From positions 26,368,001-26,432,000 of the forward strand of contig NW_027480422.1 in assembly GCF_051401765.1 (NCBI RefSeq): a DNA stretch of 64,000 nt. Direction: 5' to 3'. Of the stretch, positions 12,401 to 25,765 are shown piece by piece. How positions within the stretch are numbered: position 1 is the first letter of the stretch; each line of letters begins with the position of its first letter. Below the pieces are notes generated by a model. That model was not told the DNA's origin. It was given only the letters and a program-made list of their open reading frames with translations, and made no database searches. The stretch is from Calliopsis andreniformis. Its lineage: Eukaryota; Arthropoda; Insecta; Hymenoptera; Andrenidae. Both the position numbers and the translations under genes were made by a program.

Positions 12401-12806
12401 TCATCTGTATAATATGAATAATTGCAAACAGTGTGGATGTAATGGTCATTTCTACGTTCCGGGCAACCTAGGCTGCACTCTAGGGTGTTGCTCCACCAGA
12501 TCCATTAGTTAGGGCCTAAGAAGTCAACGCCAGGAGCGCCAAATACAAAATAAATACAACAGTTTTTCCATCGTATAAAACGAATAATTGCAACCAGTGA
12601 GCAAGTAATGGTCATTTCTACGATCCGGGCAACCTAGGCTTCACTCTAGGGCGTTGCTCCACCACATCGAATAGCTACGGCCTTAGGAGTCAACGCCAGA
12701 GGCATAAAATACAAAATAAATACAACAGATTTTCCATCGTATAACAAGAATAATTGCAGCCAATGTAAAAGTGATGGTCATTTCTACATTCCGGGCAACC
12801 TAGGCT
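9487..12806 (+). repeat. Family A 20-monomer HOR (3,320 bp), copy D
   Basis: Second tandem copy of the preceding 3,320-bp unit. Cassette markers at 9,690, 10,852 and 12,014 are each exactly 3,320 bp from their counterparts in copy C. Copy-specific changes include 10,290 GATTCGGGC and 10,965 GTTCCTGGC. The alignment with copy C ends at about 12,806: there the sequence switches to ACACTCTAGG as in copies A and B, whereas the equivalent point at 9,487 has TCACTCTAGG. The junction marks an exchange between HOR types. Confidence 0.9.
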
Positions 12807-15017
12807 ACACTCTAGGCCGTTGCTCCACCAGATCGAGTAGTTAGGGCCTAAGAAGTCAACGCCAGAAGCATAAAATACAATATAAATACAGCAGCTTTTC
12901 CATCGTATATAATGTACATTTGCAAACAGTGTGAAAGTAACGGTCATTTCTACGTTCCGCGCAACCTAGGCTTCACCCTAGGGCGTTGCTCCACCAGATC
13001 GAATAGTTAGGGCCTAAGAAGTCAACGCCAGAAGCATAAAATACAATATAAATACAACAGCATTTCCATCGTATATAATGTACATTTGCAAACAGTGTGA
13101 AAGTAACGGTCATTTCTACGTTCCGGGCAACCTAGGCTTCACTCTAGGGCGTTGCTCCACCAGATCGAATAGTTAGGGACTGAGAATTCGACGCCAGAAG
13201 CATAAAATACAACATAAGTACAACAGTTTTTCCATCGTATATAATGTACATTTGCAAACAGTGTGAAAGTAACGGTCATTTCTACGTTCCGGGCAACCTA
13301 GGCTTCACTCTAGGGCGTTGCTCCACCAGATCGAATAGTTAGGGATTTAGAATTCGACGCCAGAAGCATAAAATACAACATAAGTACAACAGTTTTTCCA
13401 TCATATAGCAGGAATAATTGCAACCAGTGTGAAAGTACAGGTCATTTTTACGTTCCGGGCAACCTAGGCTTCGCTCAAGGGCGTTGCTCCACCACATCGA
13501 ATAGTTAGGGCCTTAGAAGTCAACGCCTGAAGCATAAAATACAATAAAAATACAACATTTTTTTCATCGTATAAAACGAATAATTGCAACCAGTATGAAA
13601 GTTATGGTCATTTCTACGTTCCGGGCAACCTAGGCCTCACCCTAGGGCGTTGCTCCACCTGATCGAATAGTTAGGGCCTAAGAAGTCAACGCCAGAAGCA
13701 TAAAATACGATATATGTACAACAGTTTTACCATCGTATAAAATGAATAATCGCAAACCGTGTGAAGGTGATGGTCATTTCTATATTCCGGGCAACCTAGG
13801 CTTCACTCTAGGGCGTTTCTGCACCACATCGAATAGCTACGCCCTTAGAAGTCAACGCCTGAAGCTTAAGATATAATATATGTACAACAGTTTTTCCATC
13901 GTATAACAGGAATAATTGCAACCAGTGTGAATGACATGGTCATTTCTACGTTCCGGGCAACCTAGGCTTCACTCTAGGGCGTTGCTCCACCACATCGAAT
14001 AGCTACGGCCTTAGGAGTCAACGCCAGAGGCATAAATTACAAAATAAATACAACAGTTTTTCCATCGTATAACAAGAATAATTGCAGCCAGTGTGAAAGT
14101 GATGGTCATTTCTACATTCCGGGCAACCTAGGCTACACTCTAGGGCGTTGCTCCACCAGATGCAATAGTTAGGGCCTAAGAAGTCAACGCCAGAAGCAAA
14201 AAATACAATATATATACAACAGTTTTTCACATGTATAACAGGAATAATTGCAACCAGTGTGAAAGCTATGGTCATTTCTACGTTCCGGGCAACCTAGGCT
14301 TCACTCTAGGACGTTGCTCCACCACATCGAATAGTTAGGGCCTTAGAAGTCAATGCCAGAAGCATAAAATGCAATATAAATACAACAGTTTTTCCACTGT
14401 ATAATATGAATAATTGCAAACAGTGTGAAAGATATGGTCATTTCTACGCTGCGGGCATCCTAGGCTTCACTCTAGGGCGTTGCTCAACCACATCGAATAG
14501 CTACGGCCCTAGAACACAACGCCATAACTATAAAATACAATATAAATACAACAGTCTTTCCATCGTATAAAACGAGTAATTGCAACCAGTCTGATAGTTA
14601 TGGTCATTTCCACGTTCCGGGCAACCTAGGCTTCACCCTAGGGCGCTGCTCCACCAGATCCAATAGCTAGGGCCTAAGAAGTCAACGCCAGGAGCACCAA
14701 ATACAAAATAAATACAACAGTTTTTCCATCGTATAAAACGAATAATTGCAACCAGTATGAAAGCTATGGTCATTTCTACGTTCCGGGCAATCTAGGCTTC
14801 ACTCTATGGCGTTGCTCAGCCACATCGAATAGTTAGGGCCTTAGAAGTCAATGCCAGAAGCATAAAATACAATATAAATACAACAGTTTTTCATCTGTAT
14901 AATATGAATAATTGCAAACAGTGTGGATGTAATGGTCATTTCTGCGTTCCGGGCAACCTAGGCTTCACTCTAGGGTGTTGCTCCACCAGATCCATTAGTT
15001 AGGGCCTAAGAAGTCAA
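12632..15017 (+). repeat. Family A HOR, copy A' (about 14 monomers)
   Basis: Near-identical to 846-3,231 at an offset of exactly 71 monomers, with the same order of subfamily variants: three ATGTACAT monomers (12,912, 13,078, 13,244), the GAATTCGACGCC pair, the GAAGCTTAAGATATAATATA monomer, and one cassette (marker 14,504). The match ends abruptly near 15,017, where copy A continues with GGAGCGCC and this copy continues with GAAGCATAAAATACGATATA. This is the right edge of the family-A domain. Confidence 0.88.
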
Positions 15018-18000
15018 CGCCAGAAGCATAAAATACGATATATGAACAACAGTTTTACCGTCGTATAAAATGAATAATCGCAAACAGTGTGAAGGTAATG
15101 GTCAATTATACATTCCCGGCAACCTAGGCTTCACTCTAGGGCGCTGCTCCACCAGATCGAATTGTTGGGGCCTTAGGAGTCAACGCCCGAAGCATAAAAT
15201 ACAAAAGAAATAGAACAGTTTTTCCATCGTATAAAACGAATAATTGCAACCAGTATGAAAGTTATGGTCATTTCTACGTTCCGGGCAACCTAGGCTTCAC
15301 CCTAAGGCGTTGCTCCACCTGATCGAATAGTTAGGGCCTAAGAAGTCAACGCCAGAAGCATAAAATACGATATATGTACAACAGTTTTTCCATCGTATAA
15401 AACGAATAATTGCAACCAGTCTGAAAGTAATAGCCATTTCTACGTTGCGGGCATCCTAGACTTAACGCTGAGGCACTGCTACACCAGATCGAATACATAG
15501 GGCCTTAGAAGTCAACGCCAGAAGTATAAAGTACAATCAAAATCCAACAGTTTGTCCATCGTATAGCTGGAATAATTGCAACCAGGGTGAAAGTAATGGT
15601 CCTTTCTACGTTCCGGGCAACTTACGCTTCACTACAGGGCGGTGCTCCACCAGATCCAATAGTTAGGGCCTAAGAAGTCAACGACAGAAGCACCAAATAC
15701 AAAATAAATACAACAGTTTTTCCACTGTATAAAACGAATAATTGAAGCCAGTGTAAAATTTATGGTCATTTCTACGTTCCGCGCAACCTAGACTTCACCC
15801 GTGGGCGTTGCTCCACCAGATCCAATAGTTAGGACCTAAGAAGTCAGCGCCAGAAGCATAAAATACAAAATAGATACAACAGGTTTTCCATCGTATATAC
15901 TGTATATTTGCAAGCAGTGTGAAGGTAATGGTCATTTCTACGTTCCGCGCAACCTAGGCTACACTCCAGGGCGTTGCTCCACCAGATCGAATAGTTAGGG
16001 CCTTAGAAGTCAACGCCAGAAACATAAAATACAATATAAAGACAATAGTTTTTCCATCGTTTAAAATGAATAATCGCAAACAGTGTGAAGGTAATGGTCA
16101 TTTCTACGTTCCGGGCAACCTAGGCTTCACCCTAGGGCGTTGTTCCACCATAGCGAATAGTTAGGGCCTAAGAAGTCAACGCCTGAAGCATAAAGTACAA
16201 TCAAAATCCAACAGTTTGTCCATCGTATAGCTGGAATAATTGCAACCAGAGTGAAAGTAATGGTCATTTCCACGTTTCGGGCGACCTAGGCTCCACTTTA
16301 GGGCGTTGCTCCACCAGATCGAATAGTTAGGGCCATAGAAGTCAACGCCCGAAGCATAAAATACGATATATGTACAACAGTTTTTCCATCGCATAAAATG
16401 AGTAATTGCAAACAGTGTGAAAGTAACGGACATTTCAACGTTCCGGGCATCCTAGACTTAACACTGAGGCATTGTTCCACCAGATCGAATACATAGGGCC
16501 TTAGAAGTCAGCGCCAGAAGCATAAAATACAATATAAATACAACAGATTTTCCATCGTATAACAAGAATAATTGCAGCCAATGTAAAAGTGATGGTCATT
16601 TCTACATTCCGGGCAACCTAGGCTACACTCTAGGGCGATGCTCCACCAGATCGAATAGTTAGGGCCTAAGAAGTCAACGCCAGAAGCATAAAATACAATA
16701 TAAATACAACAGTTTTTCAATCGTATAACAGGAATAATTGCAAACAGTGTGAAAAATATGGTCATTTCTACGTTGCGGGCATCCTAGGCTTCACTCTAGG
16801 GCATTGCTCCACCACATCGAATAGCTACGGCCTTAGAAGTCAACGCCATAACTATAAAAAACAATATAAATACAGCAGTTTCTCCATTGTATAAAATGAA
16901 TAATTGCAAACAGTGTGGAGGTAATGGTCATTTCTACTTTCCGGGCAACCTAGGCTTCACTCTAGGGCGTTTCTCCACCACATCGAATAGCTACGCCCTT
17001 AGAAGTCAACGCCAGAAGCATAAAATACAATATAAATACAATAGTTTTTCCATCGTATAAAACGAGTAATTGCAACCAGTGTGAAAGTTATGGTTATTTC
17101 TACGTTCCGGGCATCCTAGGCTTCACCCTAGGGCGTTGCTCCACCTGATCGAATAGTTAGGGCCTAAGAAGTCAGCGCCAGAAGCATAAAATACGATATA
17201 TGTACAACAGTTTTACCATCGTATAAAATGAATAATCGCAAACAGTGTGAAGGTAATGGTCATTTCTACGTTCCGGGCAACCTAGGCTTCACCCTAGGGC
17301 GTTGTTCCACCAGAGCGAATTGTTAGGGCCTAAGAAGTCAACGCCTGAAGCATAAAGTACAATCAAAATCCAACAGTTTGTCCATCGTATAGCTGGAATA
17401 ATTGCAACCAGAGTGAAAGGTATGGTCATTTCCACGATTCGGGCGACCTAGGCTCCACTCTAGGGCGTTGCTCCACCAGATGGAATAGCCAGGGCCTTAG
17501 AAGTCAATGCCAGAAGCATAAAATATAAAATAAATACAACAGTTTTACCATCGTATAAAATGAATAATCGCAAACAGTGTGAACGTAATGGTCATTTCTA
17601 CGTTCCGGGCAACCCAGGCTTCACTCTAGGGCGCTGCTCCACCAGATCGAATAGTTAGGGCATCAGAAGTCAATGCCAGAAGCATAAAATGCAATATAAA
17701 TACAACTGTTTTTCCACTGTATAATATGAATAATTGCAAACAGTGTGAAAGATATGGTCATTTCTACGTTCCGCGCAACCTAGGCTTCACCCTAGGGCGT
17801 TGCTCCACCTGAACGAATAGTTAGGGCCTAAGAAGTCAACGCCAGAAGCATAAAATACGATATATGTACAACAGTTTTTCCATCGTATAAAACGAATAAT
17901 TGCAACCAGTGTGAAAGTAATAGCCATTTCTACGTTGCGGGCATCCTAGACTTAACTCTGAGGCATTGCTACACCAGATCGAATACATAGGGCCTTAGAA

Positions 18001-18689
18001 GTCAACCCCAGAAGTATAAAGTACATTAAAAATTCAACAGTTTGTCCATCGTATAACAGGAATAATTGCCTCCAGTGTGAAAGGCATGGTCATTTCTACG
18101 TTCCAGGCAACCTAGGCTTCACTCTAGGGCGTTGCTCCACCACATCGAATAGCTACGGCCTTAGGAGTCAACGCCAGAGGCATAAAATGCAAAATAAATA
18201 CAACAGTTTTTCGATCGTATAACAAGAATAATTGCAGCCAGCGTGAAGGTGATGGTCATTTCTACATTCCGGGCAACCTAGGCAACACTCTAGGGCGTTG
18301 CTCCGCCAGATCGAATAGATAGGGCCTAAGAAGTCAACGCCAGAAGCATAAAATACAATATAAATAGAACAGTTTTTCCATTGTATAAAACGAATAATTG
18401 CAACCAGTGTGATAGTTATGGTCATTTCTACGTTCCGGGCAACCCAGGCTGCACTCTAGGGCGCTGCTCCACCAGATCGAATAGCTAGGGACTTAGAAGT
18501 CAACGCCAGAAGCATAAAATACAATATAAGTACAACAGTTTTTCCATCGTATAAAATGAATAATTGCAAACACTGTGAAGGTACTGGTCATTTCTACATT
18601 CCGGGTAACCTTGGCTTCACTCTAGGGCGTTGCTCCGCCAGATCGAATAGTTAGGGCCTTAGAATTCAACGCCCGAAGCATAAAATACG
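15018..18689 (+). repeat. Diverged monomers, no long-range HOR
   Basis: About 22 monomers still in perfect 166-bp phase but with no block-scale repetition that I could follow. It includes three CTAGACTTAAC subfamily monomers (15,456, 16,452, 17,946) and several copies with AATCAAAATCCAACAGTTTG or AGCTGGAATAATTGC. Monomer mixtures of this kind are typical of the older flanks of homogenised satellite blocks. No gene or mobile element is seen. Confidence 0.75.
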
Positions 18690-20183
18690 AAATAAATAGA
18701 ACAGTTTTTCCATTGTATAAAACGAATAATTGCAACCAGTGTGAAAGTACTGGTCATTTCTACATTCCAGGCAACCTAGGCCTCACTCTAGGGCGTTGCT
18801 CCACCAGATCGAATAGCTAGGGACTTAGAAGTCAACGCCAGAAGCATAAAATACAATATAAGTACAACAGTTTTTCCGTCGTATAAAATGAATAATTGCA
18901 AACAGTGTGAAAGTAATGGTCATTCCTACGTTCCGGGCAACTTAGGCTTCACTCTGGGGCGTTGGTCCAGCAGATCGAATAGTTAGGGCCTTAGAAGTCA
19001 ACGCCCGAATCATAAAATACGATATATGTACAACAGTTTTTCCATCGTATAAAACGAAAAATTGCAACCAGTGTGAAAGTAATGGCCATTTCTACGTTCC
19101 GGGCAACCTAGGCTTCACTCTAGGGCGTTGCTCCACCACATCGAATAGCTACGGCCTTAGAGGTCAACGCCTGAAGCATAAACTACAATAAAAATACCAC
19201 AGTTTTTCCATCGTATAAAATGAATAATTGCAAACAGTGTGGAAGTAATGGTCATTTCTACGTTCCGGGCAACCTAGGCTTCACTCTAGGGCGTTGCTCG
19301 GCCAAATCGAATAGCTAGGGCCTTAGAAGTCAACGCCAGAAGCATAAAGTACAATAAAAATACAACAGCTTTTCCATTGTATAAAAGGGATAATTGCAAC
19401 CAGTGTGAAAGTTATGGTCATTTCTACGTTCCGGGCAACCTCGGCTTCACTCTAGGGCGGTGCTCCATCAGGTCGAATAGATAGGGCCTAAGTAGTGAAC
19501 GCAAGAAGCATAAAATACAATATAAATACAACAGATTTTCCATCGTATAACTGGAGTAATTGCAACCAGTGTGAAAGTAATGGTCATTTCTACGGTCCGG
19601 GCAACCTAGGCTTCACCCTAGGGCGCTGTTCCACAAGATCGAATAGTTAGGGCCTAAGAAGCTAACGCCAGAAGCATAAAATACGATATACGGACAACAG
19701 TTTTTCCATCGTATAAAACGAAAAATTGCAACCAGTGTGAAAGTAATGGCCACTTCTACGTTCCGGGCAACCTAGGCTTCACCCCAGGGCGTTGCTCTAC
19801 CAGATCGAATAGTTAGGGCCTGAGAAGTCAACGCCAGAAGCATAAAATACGATATATGTACAACAGTTTTTCCTTCGTATATCACGAATAATTGCAACCA
19901 GAGTGAAAGTAATGGGCACTTCTACGTTCCGCGCATCCTAGACTTAACTCTGAGGCATCGCTCCACCAGATCGAATACATAGGGCCTTAGAAGTCAACGC
20001 CAGAAGCATAAAGTACAATAAAAATCCAACAGTTTGTTCATCGTATAACAGGAATAATTGCAACCAGTGTGAAAGTAATTGTCATTTCCACGTTACGGGC
20101 AACCTAGGCTTCGCGCTAGGGCGTTGCACCACCACATCGAATAGTTAGGGCCTTAGAAGTGAATGCCAGATGCATAAAATACA
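18690..20183 (+). repeat. Nine-monomer HOR (1,494 bp), copy 1
   Basis: Nine monomers repeated directly to the right at an offset of 1,494 bp. Shared rare variants include GTGAAAGTACTGGTC with CCAGGCAACCTAGGCCTCAC, TCGGCCAAATCG, GGGCGGTGCTCCATCAGG, GATATACGGACAACAG and GCGCATCCTAGACTT. I saw only a handful of differences between the copies. The exact left boundary is uncertain by tens of bases because neighbouring monomers are similar. Confidence 0.87.
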
Positions 20184-21677
20184 ATATAAATAGAACAGTT
20201 TTTCCATTGTATAAAACGAATAATTGCAACCAGTGTGAAAGTACTGGTCATTTCTACATTCCAGGCAACCTAGGCCTCACTCTAGGGCGTTGCTCCACCA
20301 GATCGAATAGCTAGGGACTTAGAAGTCAACGCCAGAAGCATAAAATACAATATAAGTACAACAGTTTTTCCGTCGTATAAAATGAATAATTGCAAACAGT
20401 GTGAAAGTAATGGTCATTCCTACGTTCCGGGCAACTTAGGCTTCACTCTGGGGCGTTGGTCCAGCAGATCGAATAGTTAGGGCCTTAGAAGTCAACGCCC
20501 GAATCATAAAATACGATATATGTACAACAGTTTTTCCATCGTATAAAACGAAAAATTGCAACCAGTGTGAAAGTAATGGCCATTTCTACGTTCCGGGCAA
20601 CCTAGGCTTCACTCTAGGGCGTTGCTCCACCACATCGAATAGCTACGGCCTTAGAGGTCAACGCCTGAAGCATAAACTACAATAAAAATACCACAGTTTT
20701 TCCATCGTATAAAATGAATAATTGCAAACAGTGTGGAAGTAATGGTCATTTCTACGTTCCGGGCAACCTAGGCTTCACTCTAGGGCGTTGCTCGGCCAAA
20801 TCGAATAGCTAGGGCCTTAGAAGTCAACGCCAGAAGCATAAAGTACAATAAAAATACAACAGCTTTTCCATTGTATAAAAGGGATAATTGCAACCAGTGT
20901 GAAAGTTATGGTCATTTCTACGTTCCGGGCAACCTCGGCTTCACTCTAGGGCGGTGCTCCATCAGGTCGAATAGATAGGGCCTAAGTAGTGAACGCAAGA
21001 AGCATAAAATACAATATAAATACAACAGATTTTCCATCGTATAACTGGAGTAATTGCAACCAGTGTGAAAGTAATGGTCATTTCTACGGTCCGGGCAACC
21101 TAGGCTTCACCCTAGGGCGCTGTTCCACAAGATCGAATAGTTAGGGCCTAAGAAGCTAACGCCAGAAGCATAAAATACGATATACGGACAACAGTTTTTC
21201 CATCGTATAAAACGAATAATTGCAACCAGTGTGAAAGTAATGGCCACTTCTACGTTCCGGGCAACCTAGGCTTCACCCCAGGCCGTTGCTCTACCAGATC
21301 GAATAGTTAGGGCCTGAGAAGTCAACGCCAGAAGCATAAAATACGATATATGTACAACAGTTTTTCCTTCGTATATCACGAATAATTGCAACCAGAGTGA
21401 AAGTAATGGGCACTTCTACGTTCCGCGCATCCTAGACTTAACTCTGAGGCATCGCTCCACCAGATCGAATACATAGGGCCTTAGAAGTCAACGCCAGAAG
21501 CATAAAGTACAATAAAAATCCAACAGTTTGTTCATCGTATAACAGGAATAATTGCAACCAGTGTGAAAGTAATTGTCATTTCCACGTTACGGGCAACCTA
21601 GGCTTCGCTCTAGGGCGTTGCACCACCACATCGAATAGTTAGGGCCTTAGAAGTGAATGCCAGATGCATAAAATACA
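20184..21677 (+). repeat. Nine-monomer HOR (1,494 bp), copy 2
   Basis: Second copy of the nine-monomer block. Differences from copy 1 include AACGAATAATTGC instead of AACGAAAAATTGC near 21,210, CAGGCCGTTGC instead of CAGGGCGTTGC near 21,285, and TCGCTCTAGG instead of TCGCGCTAGG near 21,605. The unit is followed by a monomer with a 1-bp deletion (near 21,704), where the two-copy structure ends. One isolated related monomer appears near 22,350. Confidence 0.87.
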
Positions 21678-24600
21678 ATATAAATAGAACAGTTTTTCCA
21701 TTGTTTAAACGAATAATTGCAACCAGTGTGATAGTTATGGTCATTTCTACATTCCGGGCAACCCAGGCTGCACTCTAGGGCGCTGCTCCGCCAGATCGAA
21801 TAGCTAGGGCCTTAGAAGTCAACGCCAGAAGCATAACATACAATACAAATACAACAGCTTTTCCATCGTATAAAATGAATAATTGCAAACAGTGTGAAAG
21901 TAATGGTCATTTCTACGTTCCGGGCAACCTAGGCTTCACTCTGGGACGTTGCTCAACCATATCGAATAGTTAGGGCCCAAGAACTTAACGCCAAAAGCTT
22001 AAAGTACAATAAAAATACAACAGCTTTTCCATCGTATAAAACGGATAATTGCAACCAGTGTGAAAGTTATGGTCATTTCTACGTTCCGGGCAACCTCGGC
22101 TTGACTCCAGGTCGTTGCTCCACCGGATCGAATAGTTAGGGCCTTAGAAGTCAACGCCCGAAGCATAAAATACAATAAAGGTACAATAGCTTTTCAATCG
22201 TATAAAATGAATAATAGCAAACAGTGTGAAGGTACTGGTCATTTCTACATTCCGGGTAACCTAGGCTTCACTCTAGGGCGTTGCTCCGACAGATCGAATA
22301 GTTAGGGCCTTCGAAGTCAACGCCCGAAGCATAAAAGACAAAATAAATAGAACAGTTTTTCCATTGTATAAAACGAATAATTGCAACCAGTGTGAAAGTA
22401 CTGGTCATTTCTACATTCCAGGCAACATAGGCCTCACTCTAGGGCGTTGCTCCACCAGATCGAATAGCTAGGGCCTTAGAAGTCAACGCCAGAAGCATAA
22501 AATACAATAAAAATACAACAGTTTTTCCATCGTATAGCATGAATAATTGAAACCAGAGTGAAAGTGATGGCCATTTCTACGTTGCGGGCATCCTAGGCTT
22601 CACTCTAGGGCATTGCACCACCACATCGAATAGCTACGGCCTTAGAAGTCAACGCCAGAAGAATAAAATACAATATAACTACAACAGTATTTCCATCGTA
22701 TAAAATGAATAATTGCAAACTTTGTGAAAGTAATGGTCATTTCTACGTTCCGGGCAATCTAGACTTCACTCTAGGGCGTTGCTCCACTGGATCGAATAGT
22801 TAGGGCCTAAGAAGTCAACGCCAGAAGCATAAAATAAAATAAAAATACAACACTTTTTCCATCGCACTAAATTAATGATTGCAAACATTGGGAAAGTAAC
22901 GGTCATTTCTACGTTCCGGGCAACCTAGGCTTCACGCTAGAGCGTCGTTCCACCAGATCGAATAGTTAGGGCCTAAGAAGTCTACGCCAGAAGCATAAAA
23001 TACAATACAAATACAACAGTTTTTCAATCTTATAACAGGAATAATTGCAAACATTCTGAAAGATATGGTCATTTTTACGTTGCGAGCATCCTAGGCTTCA
23101 CTCTAGGGCATTGCTCCACCACATCGAATAGCTACGGCCTTAGAAGTCAACGCGATAACTATAAAAAACAATATAAATACAACAGTTTTTCCACTGTATA
23201 AAATGAATAATTGCAAACAGTGTGGAGGTAATGGTCATTTCTACGTTTCGGGCAACCTAGGCCTCACTCTAGGGCGATGCTCCACCGGATCGAATATTTA
23301 GGGCCTAAGAAGTCAACGCCAGAAGCATAAAATACAATAAAAATACAACAGTTTTTCCACCGTATAACAGGAATAATTGCAAACAGTGTGAAAGTGATGG
23401 CCACTTCTACGTTCCGGGCAACCTTGGCTTCATTCTAGGTCGTCGTTCCACCAGATCGAATAGCTACGTCCTTAGAAGTCAATGCCAGAAGCATAAAATA
23501 CAATATAAATGCGACAGATCTTCCATCGTATAAAATGAATAGTTGCAATCAGTGCGAAAATAATGTATCTTTTCTACGTTCCGTGCAACCTAGGCTTGAC
23601 TCTCGGGCGTTGCTCCACCAGATCGAATAGGTAGGGCCATAGAAGTCAATGCCCGAATAAAAGAATACAATATTAATACAACAGTTTTTCTATCGTATAA
23701 AATGAATAATTGCAAACAGTGTGAAAGTAATGGTCACTTCTACTGCTCGGGCAACTGAGGCTTCACTCTATGGCGTTGTTCTACCAGATCGAATAGCTAC
23801 GGCCTTAGAAGTCAACGCCAGAAGCATAAAATACAATATAAATACAACAGTTTTTCCATCGTATACAATTAATGATTGCAAACATTGTTAAAGTAACGGT
23901 CATTTCTACGTTCCGGGCAACTTAGGCCTCACTCTAGGGCGATGCTCCACCGGACCGAATATTTAGGGCCTAAGAAGTCAACGCCAGAAGCATAAAATAC
24001 AATAAAAATACAACAGTTTTTCCATCGTATAGCATGAATAATTGAAACCAGTGTGAAAGTGATGGCCATTTCTAAATTCCGGGTAACCTTGGCTTCATTC
24101 TAGGTCGTTGTTCTACCAGATCGTACAGTTAGGGCCTAGGAAGTCAACGCCAGAGGCATAAAATACAATATAAATACAACAGTTTTTCCATCGTATAAAA
24201 TGAATAATTGCAAACAGTGTGAAACTAATGGTCATTTCTACGTTCCGGGAAACCTAGGCTTCACTCTAGGGCGTTGCGCCACCACATCGAATAGTTAGGG
24301 CCCTAAAAGCCAACGCCAGAAGAATAAAATACAATATAAATACAACAGTATTTCCATCGTATAAAATGAATAATTGCAGACAGTGTGAAAGTAATGGTCG
24401 TTTCTACGTTCCGGGCAATCTAGACTTCACTCTAGGGCGTTGCTCCACTGGATCGAATAGTTAGGGCCTAAGAAATCAACGCCAGATGCATAAAATACAA
24501 TATAAATACAACAGCTTTTCCATCGTCTAAAACGAATAATTGCAACCAGTGTGGAAGTAATGGCCATTTCAGCGTTACGGGCATCCTAGACTTAACTCTG

Positions 24601-25765
24601 AGGCATTGCTCCACCAGATAGAATAGATAGGGCCTTAGAAGTCAACGCCAGAAGCATAAAGTACAATAAAAATCCAACAGTTTTTCCATCGCATAACAGG
24701 AATAATTGCAAACAGTGTGAAGGTAATAGTCATTTCTACGCTCCGGTAAACCTAGGCTTCACTCTAGGGCGTCGTTCCACCACATCGAATAGCTGCGGCC
24801 TTAGAAGTCAACGCCAGAAGCATAAAATACAATATAAATGCAACAGTTTTTGAATCGTATAACAGGAATAATTGCAAACAGTGTGAATGATATGGTCATT
24901 TCTACATTTCGGGCAACCTAGGCTTCCCTCTAGGGCGTTGCTACACCAGGTCGGATAGTTAGGGCCTTAGAAAACAACTCCAGACGCATAAAATACAATA
25001 AAAGTACATCAGTTTTTCCATCGTATAACAGGAATAATTGCAACCAGAGTGAAAGTGATGGTAATTTCTACGTTCCGGGCGACCTAGGCTACACTCTAGG
25101 GCGTTGCTCCACCAGATCGGATAGCTAGGGCCTTAGAAGTCAACGCCCGAAGCATAAAATACAATAAAAATACAACAGTTTTTCCATCGTATAAAAGGAA
25201 TAATTGCAACCAGTGTGAAAGTAATGGTAATTTCTACGTTCCCAGCCACCTAGGCTTCACTCTAGGGCGTTGTTCCTCCAGATCGAATAGCTAGGGCCTA
25301 AGAAGTCTACAGCAGAAGGAAAAAATACAATATAAATACAACAGTTTTTCCATCGTATAACAGGAATAATTGCAACCAGAGTGAAGGTGTTGGTCATTTC
25401 TAAGTTCCGGGCAACCTAGGCTTCACTCTAGAGCGTTGCTCCACCAGATCGAATAGCTAAGACCTTAGAAGTCAACGCCAGAAGCACAAAATAAAATAAA
25501 AATACAAGAGTTATTCCATCGTATAAAACGAATAATTGCAACCAGTATGAAAGTTATGGTCATTTCTACGTTACGGGCAACCTAGGCTTCACCCTAGGGC
25601 GTTACTCCACCAAATCGAATAGTTAGGGCCTAAGAAGTCAACGCCAGAAGCATAAAATACAAAATAAATACAACAGTTTTTCCATCGTATAACAAGAATA
25701 ATTGCAACCAGTGTGAGAGTGATGGTCATTTCTACATTCCGGGAAACCTAGGCTTCACTCTAGGG
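21678..25765 (+). repeat. Diverged monomers with compensating indels
   Basis: About 25 monomers of mixed type with the highest visible scatter in the window, including CATTGGGAAAGTAACGG and AACTTTGTGAAAG variants. A 1-bp deletion near 21,704 (TTGTTTAAACG for TTGTATAAAACG) and a 1-bp insertion near 23,566 (AATGTATCTTTTCTACG for AATGGTCATTTCTACG) cancel, so the 166-bp phase is restored. No block-scale duplication was found apart from similar single monomers, and no gene or mobile element. Confidence 0.72.
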
